Source of the DNA: Heterodera schachtii
Lineage: Eukaryota > Nematoda > Chromadorea > Rhabditida > Heteroderidae
Assembly: GCA_023374025.1 (NCBI GenBank)
Contig: SIJG01000052.1
Location: 649,029 to 713,028, forward strand
Direction: 5' to 3'
DNA: 64,000 bases
Part shown: positions 23,729-41,747 of the stretch, in pieces
How the letters are laid out: the number at the start of each line of letters is the position of its first letter
Numbering within the stretch: position 1 is the stretch's first letter
Position numbers and translations under genes: made by a program
Notes under the pieces: generated by a model
What the model saw: the letters and a program-made list of their open reading frames with translations, nothing else
The model's database searches: none
What the model was told of the DNA's origin: nothing

Positions 23729-26700
23729 CTTTTGCCCCCTTCCAAAATTTGCTAATTTCCAAATGCCAAAAGCACCGTCCGCCGCTCCGCCGAGTTTGGC
23801 TCCACAACAAATGCCAAACTCCGAGTCGGCCTTCGCCATTTCTTCCGCTTTTTCTTCGCTTACCAACGACAAAAGTGGGCATCTGTTGAGAAGACTGACC
23901 AAAAGCAACAGTTGCAGTGAGAGGGTATAAGAACCAATGAAAACAACAAATGATAAGCTGAAAAAGTGCCATTGGCCAAATGCAACGGAAAATTCCAATT
24001 TTTGGCCAATCCCTCCGAAACTTTCATTAATCAATCAATCTTTTTCATAAGACAAAACGGTCGTCCTGGCAACTCATTCAATGAACGAACGAACGAACGA
24101 ATAAATGAATGCATTTTCAATGAGGGACCGTTGAAATGAATCCCCTCAAACGACTCATTGAGTCACATTATTCTTGAGGAATTGGTTGCTGTGATGAGGG
24201 CGAATGAATTAAGCGAGGGGTGGCAAATGGGGGGGGGAGGACACTCTGCTAGTGTTTCTACCCCCCTTATTCCCCTCCCAACGCCTGGCTTCTCCCTCCC
24301 TTTGTCCCTCCCCCCTTGTGCCCCTCCCAACTCCTGGCTTCTCTCCTTGTCCCTCCCCCTTGTGACCCTCCTCTCTCCCCCCTCCTTTTGTCCTTCCTTC
24401 CCCCCCGTAATGCCTCCCAAGGCTACTAACGCCGTCCTGGCAACTCATTATGCCGAACACCAAGCTTCGCCCCCTTGTCCCTGCATTTTCCTTGGGCCGT
24501 TGAAACCCTCCCCTCAAACGACTCATTGAGTCACCTTTTTAGCTCCTTGCTTGTCCCCCCCGCTTATGCCACTACCAGGCTTCTCCACCCCTTGTCCGCC
24601 GGCTTATGCCACTCCCAAGGCTTCCCTCCCTTGTTCCCCCCCTTATGCCACTCCCAAGGCTGTCTCCCTCCCTTGTCCCCCCCGCTTATGCCACCCAAGC
24701 TTCTCCTGGTCCCTTTGTCTCCCTCCCCCCCTTGTGCTACTCCCAACCCCTGGCTTCTCCCCCCCCTTTCCCCCCTTGTCCTCCTCCCCTTGTCCCCCCG
24801 CTTTGCCACTCCCAGGCTTCCCCTCCCCTTGTCCCCCCCCCCCGCCACTCCCAAGGCTCTCCCCTCCCCTGTCCCCCCCCGCTTATGCCACTCCCAACTC
24901 CTGGCTTCTCCCTCCCCTTGTCCCTCCCCCCTTGTGCCCCTCCCAACTCCTGGCTTCTCCCTCCCCTTGTTCCTCTCTCCCCCCTTGTCCCTCCCTCCCT
25001 TGTGCCTTGTCCCTCACCCCCCCCCCCCCCTCTCTTTGTCTCCCTAATTTCTGTCCCTTCCCGTCGTCCCCTTCTGCTCTCTATTTTATACTTATTTTCC
25101 GATTCAATTTTTTTTTTCTTCCTTTTCGGGATGTCGGAAACAATTAGTCTTTTCTCACATAGTCTTCCTTCGAAGCTCTGTGCTGGCATTTGGTCTCATT
25201 CTCTTTTCTAATTGCCTTCCCATTGCTTCGTCCCCCGTCCGTTGTTCACTATTAAAACCCGTCCCAGCAGTCCAACTCTTCTCATCCTCCCTCCATTCTC
25301 TCCTCAATTCTTTTGATGGGTCAAAGACTTGCCCCAACAGATGCTTTGCTAATTCATCCGTTTCTTTTCTTATTGAACAAAAGTCACTCTTTTGAATGAC
25401 CAATTTTTCGGCTTTGCTCCAAATGAATGAATTTCGTTTTGAGATTGTTTTTCTTCAGTTAATTAGCATAAAAGTCTTTCCCTGTCTTAAATTGGCCAAA
25501 TTATTCCTTTTGCCCCTATCTCTCCTCCATTTCCGTTTTGAGTTTTTCTCCCTTTGCCACTTTTTGTTAATGAGTTTTTATTGTTTTTCGTTCGGCACAT
25601 TAAGCGAAGAAAAGCGAGCACAACGGACAGGGGACATTCTTCTGCCGGAGGATAAAACATCAGCGAATTTGGCCGCTCATTCTCAGAGCCGATTTTTCAT
25701 CGAGGAATCATTAGAAAGTGTGGGAATTGGGGGAGTAATGGGAAAATGGCGGAGGGAAGGGAGATAAATTTATGAGACGAAGCGGACGGGCGGCGCCTTA
25801 AGGGGGGGGGGGGGGAGGGGTCTCCGCCCCTCCGTCGCTCTTTCGGCAGCTCTTCGCCTCCGGCACTCCTCCGAATTAAAAGGTTTTTGATGCTCCCCCC
25901 CCCCCCCCCCTCTTTTTCTGTCCTTTTTAATCGTTTAATTTCTTTTAAATCATCGGCTGAGCAAAACAATGAGACCATCTTTGGTCATTTTATTATTCGC
26001 TTTCCCTTTTCTTCTTTTTAAATTTTCCTGCTAAATAAGGGCCTCAATTTTGTCCTTATTTATAAGAAAATATTTTGATTTGGAGGGTCCAAATCTTACA
26101 AATTTATTCATTATTTGTAAGATTTGCCCTTATTTCTGGATCAATCGCAATTTTTTTTTCTTCTGATTTCTTAAAATTGGTAATTAATTTTGGTCGCCGT
26201 CGGACCAAAACTCATAAATTTTCTTTGAAAAATTACTCAACGAAATTTTATATTTAAAATTTAAAATATTATTAAAATAATTTGAGAAATTATGGCGTCA
26301 AAACACTTTCTCCTTACTCCAACAGAAATTATTGGCCGTCGGCCCCAATGAATGCGCCGAATTTGGCGCCGCTTCGCTTTCGTCGCGCCGATTCACTCGC
26401 CGAAGCCGCCGCTCGACCAATTCGTCGTCTCCAAAACGCCCCGCGGAACAAAAAAGGAAATTGGCGCACTTCGCCGGTGCGAACACTTCGCCAAACGATT
26501 CGTTTTTTGAAACGGTGAGTCATCGCGGCAAACTCCAAAAAGGCAACAAAAGTGACCAACTGCGGTTAAGTTTTATTCAAAATTTAATTATATAATTTGC
26601 CAACTTACGCCGTCCGTTCTCCGCAATTTCGGCATTGAAATTACAAAATGATAAGAAATATTCATAAAGACGTTTTTTCATTCTTTTTGCGGTTTTTCTT

Positions 26701-26980
26701 TTGACCAATATTACTTATTCACTTATTAAATGCTTCTCTCTTTTCTCTATGATTCGCCCAATCGCTTTTCGTGCCAAATCCCCGCCAAATCCGCCTTTGC
26801 TTTTGCCTTTCCCTTCACTTCCCTCGTCAGTTGCCCACTAATCTCTTTTATGTAGGGCGTAAATGCCACCAGTCCCTTCACCGGCGGCACAAACTCTCCC
26901 GCCGTCGGCACTCAGCAAATCGCTAATGATCGGCGTGTCGTTTTCCACGACATTCTGAAAAGTTTGGAATTCAATTTCTG
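23729..26980 (+). other. Possible 5' exons of the KCNQ-type channel gene
   Basis: Four stretches with coding-like composition and fitting splice sites lie upstream of the channel core: about 23729-23927 (FANFQMPKAPSAAPPSLAPQ, SSLTNDKSGHLLRRLTKS), about 25608-25738 (GDILLPEDKTSANLAAHSQS), about 26324-26514 (ECAEFGAASLSSRRFTRRSR, ending before GTGAGT) and about 26858-26980 (SPFTGGTNSPAVGTQQ, RRVVFHDILKSLEF, ending before GTAAGT). They are Ser/Pro/Arg-rich, as expected of the poorly conserved N-terminus of KQT channels. None could be joined in phase to the exon starting MSLVGKP at 27227, so they may belong to a longer isoform or to another gene. Confidence 0.35.
24240..25030. repeat. Degenerate pyrimidine-rich minisatellite
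   Basis: Repeats of the type CTTGTCCCCCCGCTTATGCC followed by ACTCCCAAGGCTTCTCCC, about 37-50 bp each, diverging in length and base changes. The phrase CTCCCAACTCCTGGCTTCTC recurs at about 24305, 24895 and 24945. Long proline-rich (+) and glycine-rich (-) ORFs are by-products. Confidence 0.8.
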
Positions 26981-27226
26981 TAAGTGCAGTGCGTCCGTTT
27001 CCGGCCCGGCCTCTGTCTTCGATTGTGAGAGTGGCCTCGTCGTCCGTCCGCGTCCGTCGCCCCTTCCCGCGGAGGCGGCGCGTCAACCGAAGAGTTCCCT
27101 CGCCACTGTCCCCGCCCTTTCTTTGCTTCAGCCGCCTCCCCTCCGCTTTTCCCGCAACCGTTCCGATTCCCAAGTTGCCCCCTCAATTTTTCTGTTAATT
27201 TTTGAAATTTCTTTTCGGTCCGGAAA

Positions 27227-34580
<7,354 letters not shown>

Positions 34581-34758
34581 TGAGCGGAATAAGTCACTTC
34601 TCAAAGAAAGACAGTTCTAACTCCAAACCGAGTTCGGTTAATGCCGGTATTTCCCCCGATCGACTAATTAATTACCTTTGCCCTCCCCCCCATTCACTTT
34701 CCTTAATCCCCTCATTAAATTAAAGTGTTATTTATTTGTTTAATTGCACATAAAAAGA

Positions 34759-34764
34759 AATAAA
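34759..34764 (+). terminator. Polyadenylation signal AATAAA
   Basis: Located 179 nt after the presumed channel stop at 34580 and 72 nt before the convergent EndoU stop, so it probably ends the channel transcript. Confidence 0.5.
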
Positions 34765-34835
34765 GAACGAATGTTATAAAGTGCGAGTGTTAAAAGCTTT
34801 CTTTGTCTTACAAAATTGTCCGTTCTTCGGTTCCG

Positions 34836-37195
34836 TTAACTTTCATTTGAATTTCCAATGCCCGGATAAGCGGTAGCAATACAAAAGTTGTGTCTGAAGG
34901 ATCCGTCGATGACACAATCCTCGAGGAAGGAGGAGACGAACATCGGAGTTTCTTTCAGTTGGAATTTGCACTTCCGGTCGCCCGGTTCAGTCAAAATGCA
35001 AGCGGTGAGCAGAGAAAAGTCAAAAGCTGAACGAGAAAAAAGGGAGAGGTGCCAAAAAGAGAAAAGACAGTGCCAAAAAGGAAAGGGAAATGCCAAAGAG
35101 GCTAAATTCAGCCAAAGTCTCTTTCGACCGAAGGGATGCCTTTCAGAAGTACTCCCGGTCTTTCCGCTTACCTGGCGACGTGCCTATCATGAAACCGCCG
35201 ATCCTTTTCAAGTACTGCTTCCACTTGTACTGAATGGTGCCGATGAACTGTCCGTGCCGTGGTTTCACGTAATACCCGTGGTATTCGATGTCTCCCGCCT
35301 TCTCCTGCAGGTAAAACCTCACCCAACTGTGGTGTCCGTCCACAATTTCTCCTCGCCACTCTCCGCTGAACACGTGTTCCCACCCTAAACTCCGTCTTTC
35401 GTTCGTTTCCCTTCGCCTTTCCTTTTGCCTGAGCTTCCCAACGGTCCCCCGTGTCTGCTGCATTTGCCATTTTTGCATGTGCCGCAGCGCGTGTACGCGC
35501 CGAACCATCGGTCGAATAATTGCCTAGTGAACGCGTCGAAGTCGAGGCCGTCCACTTTGCCTTAGGGTCGAGAAAGAAAATGACTCAAATTCAGAGGGAC
35601 TTCAGCAGATTGTGGGCCGGACTTTTGAGGAAAATTACCTTTGATGACAATTAGATTGTTTCACAAAGTGATTTGATGGTAATTTAGGGTTTATGAAAAG
35701 ATTTAATTATTTAAATTGGAAATGTCCGCACTGTTTGGGTTGTTTAGCAACTGTTGTAATTCGGGTTAAACTTGTCCCCATCGGATATGTCCTCGTGAAT
35801 ACACCAAATTTGGCGATTTCGCCGTGCTTTCCTTCCCAACTCACCCAATCTGTCCAAATAATCGTAAGCCATCCGATAAATTTCACTGCGAGTGATCAGT
35901 GCCCAAAGTGTGTCGAATTTCGCACGTCTCTGCTCATTCATCGGCGCTTCTCCCTGACAAACGGGCGGGTGGAACAATTGCTCGTTGTAAATGTCGACGA
36001 GGGCCGCGAAAATTGGCCGTTGGAGGAAAGACTCATCAGAGACGGCGAGAAAACTGAGAAGCAAGGGACATGGCCAAGTGAAACAATCCGAAATGATTGG
36101 GAAAAGAGAAACAAAAGGAACAAAAGCAAAAGGACCAAAAAAAGGAGAGAAATGGGAGAGAATGCCAAACGAATGCCAAAACGACTCACGGACTATCGGA
36201 TACGTCGATGACCCTTCTGCTGGGGATGTGCTGCTGCCAGTCGACTCTCACCATCGATTCGTTCACTCGTTCTGTGTCCTTCTCCCACATTTGGTCCACC
36301 AACTGCTGAATGTTTGTCGGCCCTCTCAGCGACGGCATTGACTTGGACCGTCCAATGGTTTTGTTGGTGCCCATCGATTGCCATCGCTTCGCCGCGACTG
36401 TGCCGATTCTTCCGCTTCTTCTACCGCCGTCTCTTTTTTCGGGAATAGCGGAAGAAAAGTCATCGACGGAAATGGGAGCGGAGGAGGGGTCATCCCTTTT
36501 CAGAGGGACGAAAGCGAACGCGCGAAAAATTTGCCGCTGAAGGGAAGGGACGGCACAGTCACTCAGCAACAGGGGAGAGCAATCAGCACATTTTGGGATT
36601 ATTTTAAATTCAAAATTAAATTTAAATGCTCTAAATAATATACGTCTAACCTTGTTACCTAAATGATATTTTATTTAAAAATGAATTAAATTTGGGATGA
36701 AACCACGACAGAGTGAACAAACGACGGTTAATTCATTTTGTTGAGACTTGAATAGGTAAAGTGAAAGATAAGACTTTCAAAAATTATTCGGCAGATGGGG
36801 AGGGGGTATTTGAAACTTTCAAAATTTCGCTTTTTGAGTCGTGCGGTAGCGAACGCCATGTCTTTACCATATGCCTACTGTAACTTACCGTATGTTCGTC
36901 CCCTGTCTCTCGCGATGTTTGCACTTCGATGCTCAGCTCCGTTTGGTCATTCTCTTCATCCGTTTTAAATGTACATAGCTTCTGTAAGCATTTCGACTTT
37001 GGCACTTTCCCTTGGCCATTTGACCTTTTGTTGATGCCTTTCTCTTCTCAAAAGGGCACACAAAGTGAGGGCGGACAGTTCGAATTCGACGCTGTCCCCC
37101 AGCGCAAAGTGCCGTTTATGCGGCTGCGCATTGCCTCGCGTGGCCGCAACGTTTGCCCCTCCGGCGTCACTTCCCCCAAACTCTACCAGTGCCAT
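34836..37195 (-). CDS. EndoU (XendoU/PP11-type) endoribonuclease
   Basis: RNA-cleaving enzyme of the U-specific EndoU family. Eight or nine exons join in phase: 37195-37025 (MALVEFGGSDAGG...), 36981-36889 (ENDQTELSIEVQTSRETGDE), 36536-36190 (RQIFRAFAFVPLK; IQQLVDQMWEKDTERV), 36053-35845 (FLAVSDESFLQRPIFAALVD), a small exon near 35660 (probably NNLIVIK), 35560-35443 (LDFDAFTRQLFDRWFGAYTR), 35395-35172 (LGWEHVFSGE, GHHSWVRFYLQEKAG, KQYLKRIGGFMIGTSP) and 35026-34836 (FDFSLLTACILTE, FCIATAYPG). The two catalytic His are in EHVF and GHHSW; a conserved Lys region follows. The domain is complete to IATAYP. No signal peptide is obvious, so it may act inside the cell, unlike secreted relatives. The two 5' exons are supported only by phase and the TTCAG acceptor at 36537; starting within 36569-36190 is the alternative. 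Confidence 0.85.
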
Positions 37196-38107
37196 GTCCT
37201 GTAATTAGAGTTTCTCTTGAACAATGCTATTTTCTGGGTGAATGGGGCAAATGGAAAGTGCGCGAAGAAAATTGAGGAACTTTGAGGGGTTTCGGGGGGA
37301 GGGGGGGGGGGGGGGGGCAATTCGCCAATTCATTCCATCGTGGCGAATGCTAATGCCAAGGGATGCCTTCGTTTGCTCTCCTCCCTCACACACCTCACTT
37401 TCCCTTTCCACCACCAATCGTTTCACGTTCATTCGTTTTTGTGCCGAAATGAAGGAAAGCCAATTGCCGGAAAAAGCCGAAAAGCGGCACATCAAAGAGC
37501 CAAATGCTTAATTGAATTGGTCTTTACATAACAGGGGGAAATGGAGGAGACAAAACAAACGAATGGCGGACGAAGGAAAAAACCAAAGAGAATGGAATTT
37601 CTGTTTGAAAGACTTCGAATTTGACAAACGATGGGCTTAAAATGATTAAATAGACAAACACTGTTCATTTACAATAAAACTGACCAGAATAAAATTCGGA
37701 GGCTTTTTTGAAAATTGGGCTTTTGTCCATTTCGGCTAAAAAAGAGTCGACCTTTTGTCGCAGGGAATTGTTGTTAGACTGATTTGGGTTGACGGATTGG
37801 AGAACATTCTTAAAAAGTGTTGGACATTTGCGTTTCTGAGCATCTCAAGAAAGGCGTAGTGACAGAAGACCAACAGACAAAAGATCACTCGCAAAATAAA
37901 CTTAGACAAAAGGCATACACCGACAAAAGACCTATGGACGAAAGACCCACATAAAAACCCATTTATTCTTTACACTTTAATTTGAATTTATTTTTCAATG
38001 GAGAAAAATATGTACTCAATAAGAGAGCTTCTCTTTAAATTACCTAATTGTAAATGTATGGTATTGGTGTAAATTGATAACAAAAATATTAATGAATTTT
38101 CATATTC
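37196..38107. other. Intergenic, no gene seen
   Basis: A 16-20-nt poly(G) run lies near 37300. The plus-strand stretch 37066-37203 opposite EndoU exon 1 also reads as a plausible exon, but minus-strand phasing is better supported. From 37700 the sequence repeats phrases such as AAAAGACC and GACAAAAG and is otherwise AT-rich and non-coding. Confidence 0.5.
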
Positions 38108-38116
38108 ATCCTTTGC

Positions 38117-39396
38117 GGTGGGTCGTTTTCGTACGGCCTTTTTCGTACGGCCGTTTTCGTACGAGTTGTTGTACTTACACACACCGACTCAAAAAACGAG
38201 ACATGTGTCAATAAAGAGAGAGTATAGAGAAAAAAACATCTCTCATTTTGGCATACTATTTCTTTATCCCTGTTAATAGAGAAAAACGGAATTCACTTCG
38301 TGACGTTTAACTTTTTTTTTCACACGTTAAATCCACACCAAATTTTGCATATCGATAGAGAAAAATATAACGCATCCTGTAATACAGCCATTTGGCTTAT
38401 TCATTATTTCATGAGTTATAAGAAAAACAAATTTTCGAACGCTCTTATCTTTTTTTAAAATCGTCAAATCGCTTAACATTTGCTACGAAAAAGCTCCTCC
38501 TCATCAAGTGCTTTCGAATGATACCAAGACCAATTTGGTTGCCAAAAACCTTCAAAAATAATTTTCAAAAATCGTAATTTTTTAATTTTTTTGTAATTAT
38601 TAAAAACATAATTTGGTCAAAACATTAAAAAGCATAATTAATAGGGCTTCCATTTTTAGGCATAAAAAATCGTGAAATAGGCACCTAAAAAGGCATAAAA
38701 AAATCGCAAAATAGGCATTAAATAGGCACAAAAATCCCCGAATAGGCACGAAAATAGGCAAAAAATTTTTTTTATTAACGCTTTTTAGGTTGCAAATCAC
38801 GTAAAAACTTAATCAAAAAATTTATTTTGTCTATATTTCAAATGTTTTAAAATTGTTTTCGATAAACATAGTTTTTTAAATCAAATTTTTTTATCGATGA
38901 AAAAAAATATTAAAAGTTGGGGACGAATTTTTGTGAAAATTTTTAGAGTGCCACGGGACCGGGAATTTTGGGCCAACCCGGGACCGGGACCTTTTCGGGT
39001 TGAAAAACCGGGAATTTTTGGCTGGGAAAACCGGGAAAAAACCGAGGGTGTATTTTCATTTTTGTTGCATTTTTATTAAGGATTTTCCGAAAATCCTGAA
39101 AAAGGCGCCAAAAATGGCGAAATAGGCACAAAAATAGGCAAATAGGCATTAAGCACAAAAAGTCCAAAATAGGCAAAAATAATTATAAAAGTCATTGTAG
39201 ACACCCCAAATCAAGCGGAAAATGCTTTTTTCGTGCTTATCTAAGCGTATTAAGTGCGCAGAAATTTTAGGCATTTGCCTAAAAATGGAAGCCCTAATAA
39301 TTAAACATTAGTAATATATATGATTTAAATCAATTGTTTTATTTATTTTTGTTTTTTTTTTTGAATATCCTCTCGTACGAAAACGGCCTGGCCCCC
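38117..39396. mobile_element. MULE-derived element with GTACG-rich termini
   Basis: The left end is three tandem copies of TTTTCGTACGGCC; the right end is the inverted CTCGTACGAAAACGGCC. Flanks ATCCTTTGC (38108-38116) and ATCCTTTCC (39397-39405) look like a 9-bp target duplication with one change. Subterminal sequence (GGTCAAAACATTAAAA, TTAGTAATAT) is shared with the transposase-bearing copy at 50111-51104. A hAT-like element is inserted inside. Confidence 0.8.
38642..39296. mobile_element. hAT-like MITE nested in the MULE element
   Basis: Terminal inverted repeats TAGGGCTTCCATTTTTAGGC and GCCTAAAAATGGAAGCCCTA are perfect. An 8-bp target duplication ATAATTAA flanks it (38634-38641 and 39297-39304). 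Both TIR start and 8-bp duplication are hAT hallmarks. The interior repeats AAATAGGCA-type phrases and has no transposase. Confidence 0.9.
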
Positions 39397-39984
39397 ATCC
39401 TTTCCTCGCATTTACATTAATTTTTAGGTGATGTTGTTAAAATGTTCGAGTATTCTTTTTTTTTTTATCAAAAAATCTTAAAAAATAATTTCGTCGATCA
39501 AAAATTGCCAAAATAAACGGAGAAAAAATATTAATTTAATTTTTGAATTTTTATAAAATATTTTTTTTCGATACCATGCCTATTTGGCACTTTTTATGTC
39601 ATGAAAATTCCAGCCCTACTTAAAAAAAATTGAAAATTGGCTCTTTTGTCTGTGATCTTTTGTCTCTGCCTTTTGTCTGTGGGTCTTCTGTTCTTAAAAA
39701 AAGCACTCACACACAACTGGCCAAATGCCGTTACGATGGGTCGACTGAGTACGGCGGAGGGACGGGAAGGACAGCGACCAAACGGCCCCCGTCATCAGCT
39801 GACGAAATTCGAAATTCGTTGTGGAAGAGTTTCCGATGTTCTGAGTCCATGTGCCATAAGGAGGACAACATCTGAGACAACTCATCCTCTGATGAATGGA
39901 CAGAAGAAGCGGATGAATGGGACGAAATTGACGAAGACACGAAGAAAATGAGGCAAAGGAAGGCATGGAGAGGGGGGAAGCATG

Positions 39985-40388
39985 GAGAAAGGGAATATTG
40001 CACTAAAAGGGACGAGAATGGGAGGGGGGGGGGAGCATGGAAAAGGCAAATTGGCACTAAAAGAGCCGGGAATGGGAGAGGGGGGGGGAGCATGGAAAAG
40101 GCAAATTGGCACTAAAGAGCCGGGAATGGGAGGGGGGGGGGGAGCATGGAAAAGGCAAATTGGCACTAAAAGAGCCGGGAATGGGAGGGGGGGGGGAGCA
40201 TGGAAAAGGCAAATTGGCACTAAAAGAGCCGGGAATGGGAGGGGGGGGGGGAGCATGGAAAAGGCAAATTGGCACTAAAAGAGCCGGGAATGGGAGGGGG
40301 GGGGGGAGCATGGAAAAGGCAAATTGGCACTAAAAGAGCCGGGAATGGGAGGGGGGGGGGGAGCATGGAAAAGGCAAATTGGCACAGT
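39985..40388. repeat. G-rich minisatellite, about 54-bp unit, 7 copies
   Basis: Each unit holds GGGAATGGGAGGGGGGGGGG, then AGCATGGAAAAGGCAAATTG and GCACTAAAAGAGCC. Copies differ mainly in the length of the G run (8-12). The regular G tracts could fold into quadruplexes on the plus strand. Confidence 0.9.
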
Positions 40389-41700
40389 TTGAAATGACAA
40401 AAGATTCCGATGGTCGAATCTGTACAATTCATTCAAATTGGGGAGAACATTCCGCTGAAACGGAGAACAAACCTTCCACTCTTCGCCTTTTTTCTGATTG
40501 ATAAATTGGTGCTGACAATTCGTTCATTGCCCTTCTCTTTCACCCGAGCCATTAAAATAAATGAATGTTTGTGTTTGCTTTCTTTTTTCGCGGGGTTTAA
40601 TCGATTAAACGCTTTTAATTGCTAATCTAATTGTAAGCATGGCGTAATTAACAATTAACAGGTGAACTGCCTCAAAATCATCCATAATATGGACATTTGA
40701 GTAATTGTGCAGAATCGCTGACTCTGCTGAATAAATTATGCAAGTCAATTGTTTGATTTGCACATTTTTTTTCATGTGCTATTTATGAAGAAAGGAGCTC
40801 AAAAAAGCTTTTCGCATTATATTTTTTATTCGATGTTTCTTTTTTTAATTCATAAATATTTTTCCAAGTTTAATTTCAAAAAAGTAAAGTCAAAAAATTC
40901 AATAAAATGTTACAGTTGACCTTTCGCACCTTTATTTGCCTATTTTCCAAGGTTCCAGTATTTTTCCCGTTCGATTATAAAACCCCTTTTGCGAGAGATT
41001 GAACAATAGAAGACCCGGGTCTAATAATCGAAAAATACGGTATCTACCAAATTAAATTTTAATATTATAATGATTTTTTTATAAATTATTAAAATTATTT
41101 TAATGATATTTCCGAAATCAAACACTACTCATACCGTATTTTTTTTAATTTGTTGGGGTACTTTCTAAATCAATTATATCAAATTCAATTACTATCGAAA
41201 TCACGCAGACCGAGAGAAAATTAAATATTAATTTACTGACGAAATATAAATCATCTAAATTTGATTTGTTGGGTCCGGATTCGGGATGCGAAATAGATCA
41301 AAATGGATGCAGGATTATGATCATTGATCAATGCCCCCTGAAAACCTATAAATCCGTTTCTTCTGAACAATTGAAATTAAAACTTTGTTGGGCTTTTACG
41401 TAATTGAAATCCACAGTTACGTCAGCCCTCGAACTCACACATATCCTTCCTTCTCCTTCAGCAGAAATCTTTCTACTTAAGCTTCTCGCCGATTATGCAT
41501 TGTGCGCCCGGGGAAGGACTCGCCAGAAAAGGTCACCAAAAATCACAAATTGCCAACTATCAATGATTTAAAAAATAGAATGTCATTAGCGCTCTCATCA
41601 AACTCATAAGCATAACTTAACAAGCTTACTCCGTCTCCACCCGTTCTCACAAATAAAAAAAAGGATCGATTTCCACGTGGATTTTTAATTTGCATTGTTT
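40389..41700. other. AT-rich intergenic region
   Basis: No supported gene. The phrase AAATACGGTA at about 41030 faces TACCGTATTT at about 41135, the same terminal motif as the TA-flanked element at 60965-61841, so an old degraded copy may be here. The NTPDase promoter must lie at its right end. Confidence 0.5.
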
Positions 41701-41741
41701 TGCTTTAAATGCTAGGAAGTTTCTGCTGCAATAAGAAAAAG

Positions 41742-41747
41742 TTTCAG
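41742..41747 (+). promoter_or_regulatory. Probable trans-splice acceptor of the NTPDase gene
   Basis: TTTCAG lies directly before the ATG at 41748. In nematodes a spliced leader is commonly joined this close to the start. An in-frame ATG at 41709 lies upstream, so cis-initiation there cannot be excluded. Confidence 0.45.

Noticed and set aside
36929..37204. Plus-strand exon opposite EndoU exon 1
   Set aside because: It has good codon composition and an acceptor, but no partner exon on the plus strand, whereas the minus-strand reading joins two further exons in phase.
39985..40388. CRISPR-like regular repeat array
   Set aside because: Units are contiguous with no unique spacers, and the host is a eukaryote; it is a minisatellite.
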